Assembly: GCA_015229165.1 (NCBI GenBank)
Contig: JADGCD010000038.1
Span: 1-13,743, forward strand
Source of the DNA: Nitrospinota bacterium
GTDB lineage: Bacteria > Nitrospinota_A > UBA7883 > JADGGD01
Length of the DNA: 13,743 bases
Direction of reading: 5' to 3'
Shown here piece by piece: positions 7,143 through 13,743 of this stretch; position 1 is the first letter of the stretch; each line of letters begins with the position of its first letter. A model generated the notes under the pieces. That model worked only from the letters and a program-made list of their open reading frames with translations. It was not told the origin of the DNA and made no database searches. Position numbers and translations under genes: made by a program.

Positions 7143-7542
7143 GATCCGTTCCCCTCGGCGCAGCCACCGGGGCAGGGTGGCCGAACGTTCCGGCGAACGA
7201 GTCGCCGGGCTCCGTCGGCTGAAGAGAAGCAGGCGTATCGACCCGAAGCGCCGACGACACTCCGGGGCGGGTCGTATCGAACGGTTCCAATAACGGTCGA
7301 GGGGCGTGCGCCCCCTCAGGGTATGAACATCCGACTTTGACGTTCAGGGATATTCTACACCCGCCACGCGAAAAGGGGTTGGCGGTCGCAAGTTTTTGTC
7401 CGGAAGTGAGACACGAGAAGGGAATTCGGGACACACGGCCGATGGGGAGCTGTTAAAACGCCATTAAAAACAAATAAATGAAGTCGGCGCCGCGGTTGCA
7501 ACTTTGGGAAAGGAGCAGCAACCACTTCAGGAACGAACCGAC
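7143..7542. other. 400-nt intergenic region with divergent signals
   Basis: No gene is supported here. It separates the divergent 466-aa gene and the 40-aa membrane ORF. It holds a GC hairpin, GGGGC (7301-7305) with GCCCC (7310-7314). On the minus strand there is a TAGAAT -10-like box (7357-7352) preceded by TG but without a good -35. There is an AT-rich patch (7452-7480) and a sigma54-like site next to the small ORF. The AT-rich patch contrasts strongly with its GC-rich surroundings. Confidence 0.5.
7485..7500 (+). promoter_or_regulatory. possible sigma54 (-24/-12) promoter
   Basis: CGGCGCC-N4-TTGCA keeps the invariant GG and GC at the correct 12-nt distance and matches 8 of 11 positions of the usual TGGCACG-N4-TTGC pattern. 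It sits about 42 nt before the ATG of the 40-aa ORF, right after an AT-rich patch that could bind a DNA-bending protein. Chance matches in GC-rich DNA are common, so this is tentative. Confidence 0.33.
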
Positions 7543-7665
7543 ATGAACGAGACCGCGATCCCCGAAACCTCCGATTCATCTTCACTGGCCTTTGTGATTG
7601 TTCCGGCCCTCCTCGCCCTGACCGCGAAAGTATCGATCATCGCCTACCTGAGCGCCGTTCTTTAA
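7543..7665 (+). CDS. 40-residue single-helix membrane peptide
   Basis: A short ORF reading MNETAIPETSDSSSLAF, then a hydrophobic helix to the C terminus (about 15-40) with one lysine (K29) inside the helix. An AGGAA sits 9 nt before the ATG, and the stop is followed 25 nt later by a strong terminator, so it looks like a self-contained small gene. It precedes ccoN but is separated from it by that terminator. Small one-helix subunits and stability factors are known for haem-copper and bd oxidases, so a link to the oxidase is possible but not shown. I do not recognise the sequence. Its polar start, hydrophobic tail and clean signals argue for a real gene. Confidence 0.55.
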   Translation: MNETAIPETSDSSSLAFVIVPALLALTAKVSIIAYLSAVL

Positions 7666-7690
7666 AAATCACCGCCGCTAGGCCTTCTTG

Positions 7691-7720
7691 CCCACAGCCC
7701 TTGGTTGTGGGTAATTTTTT
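7691..7720 (+). terminator. intrinsic terminator after the 40-aa ORF
   Basis: CCCACAGCC (7691-7699) pairs with GGTTGTGGG (7703-7711) through nine base pairs including one G-T wobble. The loop is 3 nt, and TAA followed by six T comes next. It ends transcription before the ccoN promoter region. Confidence 0.9.
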
Positions 7721-7811
7721 GTATTTATTTGCTTTCCTGTTGAACTAGCCCCACATTCCACCTGAGAGGTTCATCCATTTTTACGGGGAGTTCGCTTTGA
7801 TGGCGAATCCT

Positions 7812-7827
7812 TGACAATAAAATGTCA
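7812..7827. promoter_or_regulatory. TGACA-N6-TGTCA inverted repeat before ccoN
   Basis: A perfect 5-bp inverted repeat with an AT spacer lies about 110 nt before the ccoN start, inside the only AT-rich part of the leader. It overlaps TTGACA (7811-7816) and TAAAAT (7818-7823), which resemble promoter boxes but are not well spaced with partners. A regulator-binding site is plausible. It does not match the FNR box TTGAT-N4-ATCAA usually found before cbb3 operons, and I found no such box here. Confidence 0.35.
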
Positions 7828-7936
7828 TCAATGCTGACGTGAAAATGTAAAGATTCCCGGGTGGCCACGAGGGGGCCTTTCGACGGAAACCGGGAGATGA
7901 GGGGGTGCCCCCGTTCGCACGAAAGAGGAGAAGGTT

Positions 7937-9361
7937 GTGGAGTATCAAACGACTGAAGAGTCCTACCGGTTCGGCGTCGTCAAGGCGTTTTCCGTCATGG
8001 CGGTGGTCTATCTGGTGGTCGGGGCTTTGGCGGGGGTCTATATCGCCGCCGAGTTGGCCTGGCCCTGGCTCAATTTCGACAATCCCTACATTTCGTTCGG
8101 GCGGCTCCGTCCCGTCCACACCAACGCGGTGATCTTCGCTTTCGGCGGCTCCACCCTGTTCGCCACCTCCTACTATATTGTCCAGCGGACCAGCGGCGTA
8201 AGGCTCTGGAGCGACCGGCTGGCCTGGTTTACCTTTTGGGGGTGGAATGCGGTGATTGTGGCGGCGGTGATCACCCTGCCGCTCGGCTTCACCAGCGGGA
8301 AGGAATACGCCGAGCTGGAGTGGCCCATCGACCTGATGATCGCGGTGGTCTGGCTGGCCTATCTTTTCAACTACCTGATGACGCTGGCCAATCGGACCGT
8401 CTCCCATATCTACGTGGCCAACTGGTTCTTCTTGGCCATGCAGGTGACCATCACCTATCTGCACGTGGTCAACAGCCTGGCAATCCCGGTGGATCTCTTC
8501 AAGTCGTACTCTCTCTTCGCCGGGCCACAGGACGCCATGGTCCAGTGGTGGTACGGGCATAACGCCGTCGGCTTTTTCCTGACGGCCGGATTCCTCGGCA
8601 TCATGTACTACTTCATCCCGAAGCAGTCGGGGCGGCCGATATTCTCGTACCGGCTGTCGGTTCTCCATTTCTGGACCCTGATTTTCGGCTACGTCTGGAT
8701 CGGCGGGCACCATCTCCAGTACACCGCCCTTCCCGACTGGTCGGGATCGCTGGGGGCGGCCTTCTCCATCGCCATGATCATCCCAAGCTGGGGGGGCGCC
8801 GTGAACGGCATGTTGACCCTCTCGGGCGCCTGGTACAAGTTGCGCACCGACTATGTCCTCCGCTTCCTGATCCTGTCGCTGGCCTTCTACGCCATGAGCA
8901 CTTTCGAAGGGCCGATGATGTCGATCCGGACGGTCAACGCCCTGTCGCACTACACCGACTGGACCATCGGGCATGTCCACTCCGGCGGGCTCGGCTGGGT
9001 GGCGATGGTCTCCATCGGGGCCCTCTACCACCTGATTCCCCGTCTCTTCGGAACCCCCCTCTGGTCGATGAAGCTGGTGAGCGTCCACTTCTGGATGGCC
9101 ACCATCGGCATCGTCTTCTATGTGTCGGCCATGTGGGTGTCGGGGATCATGCAGGGGATGATGTGGCGCGCCTACGACGAATACGGCTCGCTGGTCTACA
9201 GCTTCGCCGAGACGGTGGTGGCCATGCATCCCTTCTACGCGCTGCGCTGGTTCGGCGGGACCCTCTTCCTTCTGGGGGCGATCGTCATGCTGGTCAACGT
9301 CCTGATGACGGTGGCCCAGTCGAGGAACGGTGTCAAAGCTCCCGCCGGGGCGGTGGCGTAA
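7937..9361 (+). CDS. ccoN: cbb3-type cytochrome c oxidase subunit I
   Basis: The catalytic subunit of the high-affinity oxidase that reduces O2 to water and pumps protons, in the inner membrane. It has 474 residues with about 12 helices. The metal ligands are in place by comparison with known CcoN: H61 (RPVHTNAV) and H348 for low-spin haem b, H346 (TIGHVHSGGLGW) for haem b3, H208 (WWYGHNAVGFF) and H258-H259 (IGGHHLQYTALPDW) for CuB, and Y252 as the Tyr that cross-links to the CuB histidine. The start is GTG at 7937 with AGGAG 6 nt upstream. The 49-nt gap to ccoO and the common strand define one operon. The leader from the upstream terminator to the GTG is 216 nt, so it has its own promoter. 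The C terminus ends soon after the last helix, as usual. Confidence 0.98.
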   Translation: MEYQTTEESYRFGVVKAFSVMAVVYLVVGALAGVYIAAELAWPWLNFDNPYISFGRLRPVHTNAVIFAFGGSTLFATSYYIVQRTSGVRLWSDRLAWFTFWGWNAVIVAAVITLPLGFTSGKEYAELEWPIDLMIAVVWLAYLFNYLMTLANRTVSHIYVANWFFLAMQVTITYLHVVNSLAIPVDLFKSYSLFAGPQDAMVQWWYGHNAVGFFLTAGFLGIMYYFIPKQSGRPIFSYRLSVLHFWTLIFGYVWIGGHHLQYTALPDWSGSLGAAFSIAMIIPSWGGAVNGMLTLSGAWYKLRTDYVLRFLILSLAFYAMSTFEGPMMSIRTVNALSHYTDWTIGHVHSGGLGWVAMVSIGALYHLIPRLFGTPLWSMKLVSVHFWMATIGIVFYVSAMWVSGIMQGMMWRAYDEYGSLVYSFAETVVAMHPFYALRWFGGTLFLLGAIVMLVNVLMTVAQSRNGVKAPAGAVA

Positions 9362-9410
9362 ACAGGAACATACCGCCCCCGGGGCGCGAACTGAAAGAGG
9401 AAGCAGTGAC

Positions 9411-10100
9411 ATGACACACGAGTCGAAACCGAAAACGCTTCAGGAGCGGATGGAGCTCAACGTGGCCGCCCTGCTGGTCATGATCGCCATCGTCGTCTCC
9501 ATCGGCGGCATCGTCACCGTCGTCCCGCTGTTTTACCTGGACAGCACATGGGAAGACACCGCCCGGGCGGCCGACGGCGCCCCGGCCCATCCGGAGCTGG
9601 CTGGGGTGCGCCCCTACGGCGCGCTGGAGTTGATGGGGCGGGACGTCTACATCCGGGAGGGGTGCTACACCTGCCACTCGCAGATGGTTCGCCCCTTCCG
9701 GGACGAGATGGAGCGGTATGGCCACTACTCGCTGGCGGTGGAGAGCAAATACGACCACCCGTTCCAGTGGGGCTCCAAGCGGACCGGGCCCGATCTGGCC
9801 CGGGTCGGCGGGAAGTATTCCGACGAATGGCACGTCGCCCACCTGATGGACCCGCGGCAGGTGGTGCCGGAGTCGGTGATGCCCTCCTATCCGTGGCTGG
9901 CCGACGCCACCCTTTTGGGCGACGACGCGGTGCGGCGCATGGAGGCGCTCCGGATGATCGGGGTTCCCTACACCGACGCCCAGATCGCCGGCGCGGCCGC
10001 CGAGGTGGAAGGGAAGAACGAGATGGAGGCGATGGTCGCCTACCTGCAGATGCTCGGGACGCTGGTCCCGTTCGAAGAGGGGAAAGCCTACCGTGAATGA
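9411..10100 (+). CDS. ccoO: cbb3 oxidase monohaem cytochrome c subunit II
   Basis: A 229-residue subunit with one N-terminal membrane helix (about 17-42) and a periplasmic cytochrome c domain that passes electrons from CcoP towards the CcoN haems. The single haem site is CYTCHSQMVRPF at residues 85-96, and the likely axial methionine is M157 in ESVMPSYPWL. RTGPDLARVGGKYSDEWH (124-141) is the typical loop between them. The ATG at 9411 has AGAGGA 9 nt upstream; a longer in-frame start inside ccoN has no such support. It overlaps ccoQ by 8 nt. Confidence 0.98.
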   Translation: MTHESKPKTLQERMELNVAALLVMIAIVVSIGGIVTVVPLFYLDSTWEDTARAADGAPAHPELAGVRPYGALELMGRDVYIREGCYTCHSQMVRPFRDEMERYGHYSLAVESKYDHPFQWGSKRTGPDLARVGGKYSDEWHVAHLMDPRQVVPESVMPSYPWLADATLLGDDAVRRMEALRMIGVPYTDAQIAGAAAEVEGKNEMEAMVAYLQMLGTLVPFEEGKAYRE

Positions 10101-10269
10101 GCCGGAAAACGTCTACGCAATGATGACGGCGGTCGACTGGTTCGGGCTGATCCTGTCGGTCGTCCTGTTTCTCCTGACGGTGGGGGTCTATCTCTACGTC
10201 CTGTCGCCGAAGGCGGGGCGCAACCTGGAACGGCACAAACATCTCATCATGGATGAAGACCGGAAGTAA
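10093..10269 (+). CDS. ccoQ: cbb3 oxidase small subunit CcoQ
   Basis: A 58-residue one-helix protein between ccoO and ccoP, the usual place for CcoQ, which steadies the oxidase complex. It starts with GTG at 10093 (VNEPENVYAMMTAVDW), overlapping the ccoO end by 8 nt, with GAGGGG about 10 nt before it. ATG at 10120 is a shorter option. The membrane segment is about 17-38, followed by LSPKAGRNLERHKHLIMDEDRK, which matches the basic tail of CcoQ/FixQ. Confidence 0.88.
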   Translation: MNEPENVYAMMTAVDWFGLILSVVLFLLTVGVYLYVLSPKAGRNLERHKHLIMDEDRK

Positions 10270-10280
10270 GAGAGGGAACG

Positions 10281-11159
10281 ATGTCAGAAAAGAAAAATCC
10301 GCACGAAGCCCCCGACACCGGCCACGAATGGGACGGAATCCGGGAGCTGCAAAACGACCCCCCCCGCTGGTGGATGGTCGGGTTCTGGGTAAGCCCGTTC
10401 TTTATGGCCGGCTATTTCCTGCTCTACCCGTCGATCCCGCTCCTCTCCGACTATACCCGGGGAGTCCTCGGGTGGACGCAGGTGGAGGAGTTCCGGGCCG
10501 GGGTGGAGGAGATCCGCGCCGTCCGGGCGCCCTACGAGGAGAAGGTGGCGGCCATGGGGGTCGGCGTCATCCTCGCCGATCCGGAGATGAACCGCTACGC
10601 CAACATCGCCGCCAAGGTTTCTTTCGGCGACCATTGCGCCCCCTGCCATGGCGCCGGGGGGGAGGGACGCCCCGGCTTCCCGGCGCTGGCCGACGACGAC
10701 TGGCTCCACGGCGGAACCATCGACGCCATCGTCTCCACCATCACCGAGGGGCGTGAAGGGAACATGCCGGCCTACGGCGAGACCCTCTCCGCGCAGGAGA
10801 TCGACGAGCTGCTGAAGTATGTCGGCGCCCTCTCCCGGGGAGAAAACCACGAGCCGGGACGGGCGGTGTTCATGGGCGAGACCGCCGGGGCCGCCGATTG
10901 CGCCGGATGCCACGGCGAGGACGCCAAAGGGATGATCGAGGTCGGCTCCGCCAACCTGACCGACCCCATCTGGCGGTTCGAGGGGAGCCCCGAAGGGATC
11001 CGCCGGACCATCGTCCACGGCGTCAATCAGGAAGGGCCGCTGACGAGGAAGGCGGTGATGCCCTCCTTCGGCGGAAAGCTCGCCGAGGACGAGATCAAGA
11101 AACTGGCCGTCAAGGTCTGGTCCCTCGGCGGGGGGCGGACCGACGCAAGCGAGGGGTGA
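10281..11159 (+). CDS. ccoP: cbb3 oxidase dihaem cytochrome c subunit III
   Basis: A 292-residue subunit that receives electrons from soluble or membrane cytochromes and passes them to CcoO. The N terminus is cytoplasmic with the familiar HEWDGIRELQNDPPRWW (15-31), then one membrane helix (about 32-52). Two cytochrome c domains follow, with CAPCH at 119-123 and CAGCH at 207-211. Probable axial methionines are M162 (NMPAYG) and M260 (VMPSFGG). The length is normal for CcoP with two haems. The ATG at 10281 has AGAGGG just upstream and lies 11 nt after the ccoQ stop. Confidence 0.98.
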   Translation: MSEKKNPHEAPDTGHEWDGIRELQNDPPRWWMVGFWVSPFFMAGYFLLYPSIPLLSDYTRGVLGWTQVEEFRAGVEEIRAVRAPYEEKVAAMGVGVILADPEMNRYANIAAKVSFGDHCAPCHGAGGEGRPGFPALADDDWLHGGTIDAIVSTITEGREGNMPAYGETLSAQEIDELLKYVGALSRGENHEPGRAVFMGETAGAADCAGCHGEDAKGMIEVGSANLTDPIWRFEGSPEGIRRTIVHGVNQEGPLTRKAVMPSFGGKLAEDEIKKLAVKVWSLGGGRTDASEG

Positions 11160-11164
11160 CCGGT

Positions 11165-11287
11165 ATGGACAGCGTCTTCTGGTGGTCCATCGGGACGGCG
11201 GTGGGCGCCCTCCTGATTGGGGTCTACATGGTCTATCGGGTGGTGGTTCTCATGAACCAGGGGGGCCCCGACGACGGGGAGAAGTGA
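11165..11287 (+). CDS. 40-residue membrane ORF between ccoP and ccoG
   Basis: Reads MDSVFWWSIGTAVGALLIGVYMVYRVVVLMNQGGPDDGEK: one hydrophobic helix (about 5-30) and a polar, acidic tail. The ATG is 5 nt after the ccoP stop, with GAGGGG about 8 nt upstream. Its stop is 7 nt before ccoG, so it is embedded in the operon with no wasted space. The position suggests a small oxidase subunit or assembly helper, but it does not match CcoS, whose gene normally follows ccoI, and it is not a second CcoQ by obvious sequence. The function is unknown; the tight packing supports it as a real gene. Confidence 0.68.
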   Translation: MDSVFWWSIGTAVGALLIGVYMVYRVVVLMNQGGPDDGEK

Positions 11288-11294
11288 GGGTTCC

Positions 11295-12219
11295 GTGAGC
11301 GATACCCCGGGCCGCTCCCCCTTTGAGGAGAGCGGCGTCGACGCCCTGTACGACGAAGGGGAGTACTGGAAGGTCAACCTCGGCGAGAGCCGGATTCACG
11401 CCCGGCGCATGCCGGGGCGGTTCCGCGCCCTCAAATGGGGCGCCGCCTCCCTGTATCTCCTCTTTTTCTTCGGCCCCTACCTCCGATGGGAGGGGCGTCA
11501 GGCGATCCTGTTCGACATCCCGGCCCGGAAGTACCACCTCTTCGGGCTGACCATCTGGCCGCAGGACATATGGATGTTGGCCATCATCCTGCTGGCCTTC
11601 TTTCTGGCCCTCTACGCCCTGACCGCCTGGGCAGGAAGGGTCTTCTGTGGCTACCTCTGCTGGCAGACGGTCTGGATCGACGTCTACACCTGGATCGAAG
11701 AGAGACTCGAAGGCCCCCCCGCCGCCCGCCGGTCTGGTCCGCTATCTCTCGCTCAACGAGCTGCGCGGCGGCCTCCGGCGCCCCTGGTATCGCCGGGGGA
11801 GGATGCTGGCCTACATCGGCCTCCTGTTGACCATCGTCATCACCATCGGCTACGGCGTCACCCATCTGGCGCCGCTGAGACTGTCGGTGATCCACGAGCG
11901 GCAGCCCCTCTTCGTCCTCCTCTCCGACCGGACCATCCAGAACCGCTACACCGTGAAGGTCATCAACCGGACCGGCGAGGCGATGCAGGCCGACCTGACG
12001 GTCATAGGGGTGCAAGGCGCCCTCATCGACGGCAAGGAGCGGCTCCGGCTGACCCTGCCGCCCGGGAAGGTCACCCCGCTTGATCTGTTCGTGAAAGCCC
12101 CGGCGTCCGCCGTCACCGACGGAAACGAGCCGCTCGATTTTGTCCTGACCGCCGTCGGTCAGCCCGAACTCACCCGGACCTACACCAGCGCGTTCATGGG
12201 GCCGGGGGGAAAACCGTAA
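11295..12219 (+). pseudogene. ccoG: ccoG lacking its ferredoxin domain, frame broken
   Basis: CcoG (FixG/RdxA) is a membrane protein with a cytoplasmic 2x[4Fe-4S] domain, reported as a cupric reductase for cbb3 copper supply. The first half, from GTG 11295 to about 11732, is intact CcoG: ALYDEGEYWKVNLGESRIHARRMPGRFR, then membrane helices, FCGYLCWQTVWIDVYTWIEERLEG (117-140). The Trp in CGYLCWQ replaces the usual Pro. The second half (from about 11731) resumes at GLVRYLSLNELRGG, which in normal CcoG comes after the ferredoxin clusters. Then follow the next membrane helix and the C-terminal Ig-like domain. The roughly 150-170 residues between, including all ferredoxin cysteines, are absent. The halves differ by one frame at a C7 run (11714-11720). 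With six C it would read through as 307 residues, against about 450-490 normally. Confidence 0.85.
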
Positions 12220-12228
12220 GGAGAGACC

Positions 12229-12726
12229 ATGCGAGAAGAGCGTGTCGCCGAGCCGTTTTGGAAGAGCCCCTTCATTCTCGGCATGGCCGCGTTGGTGGGG
12301 GCGGCGGTCACCGCCAATCTGGTGATGGTGGCCTTCGCCGTCACCGGGGCGCCGGGGCTGGTCAGCGACGACTACTACGCCCGGGGGAAGAGCTACACCA
12401 GCCGGACCCGCGTCGACTATCTGGCCCCCCGGGGGGGGACGGCGACCGTGACCGGCCTCGACCGGCTGCGGGTCGGCGTCGCGACCCCGTTGACCGTGAC
12501 CGGGGTCGAAGGCGCCACCGCCGTCACCCTCCACGCCTATCGCCCCGCCGACGCCGCCGCCGACTTTTCGGCGACGCTGGCGCCCGACGGGGCGGCGGCC
12601 GACGCGCGCTTCGGCGGCGCCGTCACCTTCCCGCTGAAGGGGAGCTGGGATCTGATCGTCGAACCGCTCGGCGCCGACGGCGCCCCGCTGCCGGGGATCG
12701 CCCGGCGGGTCCGGGTCGGAGAGTGA
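12229..12726 (+). CDS. ccoH: FixH/CcoH-type oxidase assembly protein
   Basis: A 165-residue protein with a short cytoplasmic tail, one membrane helix (about 15-38) and a periplasmic beta-rich domain. The signature GLVSDDYYARGKSY (43-56) after the helix is typical of FixH/CcoH, which works with the copper transporter and stabilises the forming cbb3 complex. AAGGAGA lies just before the ATG at 12229, 9 nt after the ccoG stop. The stop overlaps the ccoI start in GTGA. The periplasmic part is unusually rich in Ala, Gly and Asp, matching the GC bias of the region. Confidence 0.9.
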   Translation: MREERVAEPFWKSPFILGMAALVGAAVTANLVMVAFAVTGAPGLVSDDYYARGKSYTSRTRVDYLAPRGGTATVTGLDRLRVGVATPLTVTGVEGATAVTLHAYRPADAAADFSATLAPDGAAADARFGGAVTFPLKGSWDLIVEPLGADGAPLPGIARRVRVGE

Positions 12727-13743
12727 CCGTGGCCGCGCCGGAGGGGGCCGTCGCCAGCGCCTGCTTCCATTGCGGGCTTCCGCTTCCGGCGCATCCCCCC
12801 GCCGCCGTCGTGGGGGGGGGCGAGCGGCTCTTCTGCTGCGAAGGGTGCAAGGGGGTCTGCCGGACCATCTACGAGGCGGGGCTGGAGGGGGTCTACGACC
12901 GGACCGACGACGGAACCTTGCGGACCCCGCCCCCGCCGCCGGAGGAGCTTGACCTCTACGACCTCCCGTCGATTCTCGACGACATGGCGCCCTCCGAAGG
13001 GGATGGCGATGTGCGGGAGGCGACGTTGCTGGTGGAGGGAATCCACTGCGCCGCCTGTGTCTGGCTCATCGAGCGGGGGCTGGACACGGTGGAGGGGGTC
13101 AAGGGGGCCGAGGTGAACCTGACCGGCAAACGGTTGCGGCTCCGGTGGGACCAGTCGGTCGTCCCCCTTTCTTCGCTGCTGGCGCGGCTTTCGTCGCTGG
13201 GCTACGCCCCCCTCCCCTACACCCCCGACGCCGCCGAGGAGAGCGCCCGACGGGCGTGGCGGACGAGCCTCTTCAGGCTCGGCTTCGCCGGGTTCGCCGC
13301 CATGAACATGATGTGGATCTCCATCGCCCTCTGGACCGGCGCCGCGGAAGATTCGTTTCGCCCCCTGTTTCACTACGCCGGATTCTTCCTCGCCACCGTC
13401 ACGCTGGCCTATTCCGGTTGGCCGTTCCTCGTCGGGGGGTGGCGGTCGCTGATGACGTTCCGGGGGACCATGGACCTCCCGGTCGCCCTGGGGGCCGTAG
13501 CGACGTGGGGCTATTCCAGCTTCGTCACCTTCGTCCCCGGCGCCGTCGGCCAGGTCTACTTCGACACCGTGGTCACGTTCCTCTTCGTCCTGCTTGCCGG
13601 ACGCCATCTGGAGTTGGCCGCCCGCCGCAAGGCGGGAGACGCCACCCGGCGCCTCATGGAGCTGCAACCCCCTTCCGCTTTCGTCCGGCAGGGGCGGGAG
13701 TGGGTGCGGACGGGCGTCCGCGCCGTCCCGGTGGGGGCGTCGG
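12723..13743 (+). CDS. ccoI: cbb3-assembly copper P-type ATPase, partial
   Basis: The first 340 codons of a heavy-metal P1B-type ATPase of the CcoI/FixI type, which exports copper for the CuB site. The gene runs off the right edge, so the CPC motif, phosphorylation and ATP-binding parts are not visible. The N terminus has the Cys-rich metal-binding domain, C14-x2-C17, then FCCEGCKGVC (C38, C39, C42, C46), followed by a heavy-metal-associated domain with GIHCAAC (C109 and C112). Hydrophobic segments follow, with the RGTMDLPVALGA helix and the FDTVVTFLFVLLAGRHLE stretch conserved in this group. The start GTG at 12723 overlaps the ccoH stop by 4 nt; GTG at 12729 is the alternative. No stop interrupts the frame to the end of the window. 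Confidence 0.95.
   Translation, partial: MTVAAPEGAVASACFHCGLPLPAHPPAAVVGGGERLFCCEGCKGVCRTIYEAGLEGVYDRTDDGTLRTPPPPPEELDLYDLPSILDDMAPSEGDGDVREATLLVEGIHCAACVWLIERGLDTVEGVKGAEVNLTGKRLRLRWDQSVVPLSSLLARLSSLGYAPLPYTPDAAEESARRAWRTSLFRLGFAGFAAMNMMWISIALWTGAAEDSFRPLFHYAGFFLATVTLAYSGWPFLVGGWRSLMTFRGTMDLPVALGAVATWGYSSFVTFVPGAVGQVYFDTVVTFLFVLLAGRHLELAARRKAGDATRRLMELQPPSAFVRQGREWVRTGVRAVPVGAS

Noticed and set aside
7797..7831. Possible FNR boxes (TTGAT at 7797-7801 and ATCAA at 7827-7831)
   Set aside because: The two half-sites are 25 nt apart, and each lacks a matching partner at the required 4-nt spacing.
7781..9412. 543-codon minus-strand open frame opposite ccoN
   Set aside because: Composition is His/Gly/Arg/Pro-rich with no domain, and it lies fully opposite a CcoN gene with all metal ligands.
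11295..12083. Reading the first ccoG frame as a complete 262-residue protein
   Set aside because: After about residue 146 it becomes Arg/Pro/Ala-rich low-complexity sequence, while the true CcoG continuation is in another frame. It is a frameshift tail, not a new domain.
12537..13667. 376-codon minus-strand open frame opposite ccoH and ccoI
   Set aside because: It is a shadow of the FixH/FixI genes on the plus strand, whose cysteine motifs are clear.

Overview
The window is GC-rich Gram-negative chromosomal DNA, most like a proteobacterium or a related phylum. The evidence is a complete cbb3-type oxidase operon head, a tRNA gene with encoded CCA, a folK-deoxynucleoside kinase pair of the kind that sits beside pantothenate genes in proteobacteria, and lysine synthesis by the DapL aminotransferase route. 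I cannot name the genus.

Left block (1-2580, minus strand): a tight operon dapL-folK-deoxynucleoside kinase, with a 1-nt gap and then a 4-nt GTGA overlap. It is driven by a good sigma70-like promoter at 2505-2533. A second good promoter points the other way and drives a tRNA-Pro(GGG) at 2597-2673.

Second block (2674-5741): a two-gene plus-strand cassette of an MBOAT acyltransferase and a membrane-anchored SGNH-like protein. This is the usual pairing for O-acetylation of an extracellular or envelope polysaccharide. By eye it is less GC-biased than its surroundings. It is bracketed by two diverged direct copies of an intergenic repeat (about 2724-2791 and 5548-5657), and the left copy lies next to the tRNA. 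This suggests an acquired or exchangeable cassette.

Third block (5690-7780): a minus-strand orphan gene for an unrecognised 466-residue exported or lipoprotein-like protein with its own terminator. Next comes a 400-nt gap, then an unlisted 40-residue one-helix membrane peptide with a possible sigma54-type promoter and a strong terminator.

Right block (7937-13743, plus strand): the cbb3 terminal oxidase operon ccoN-ccoO-ccoQ-ccoP, a 40-residue membrane ORF, ccoG, ccoH (fixH) and ccoI (fixI, running off the window). It encodes the high-affinity haem-copper oxidase plus its copper-supply and assembly factors. The striking anomaly is ccoG. Its N-terminal membrane part and C-terminal Ig-like part are present, but the whole central ferredoxin domain is missing. 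The two halves are out of frame by one base at a C7 run. If one C were removed the halves would read as one 307-residue protein with a Pro-rich joint. No CRISPR array, rRNA, transposase or phage gene was seen.
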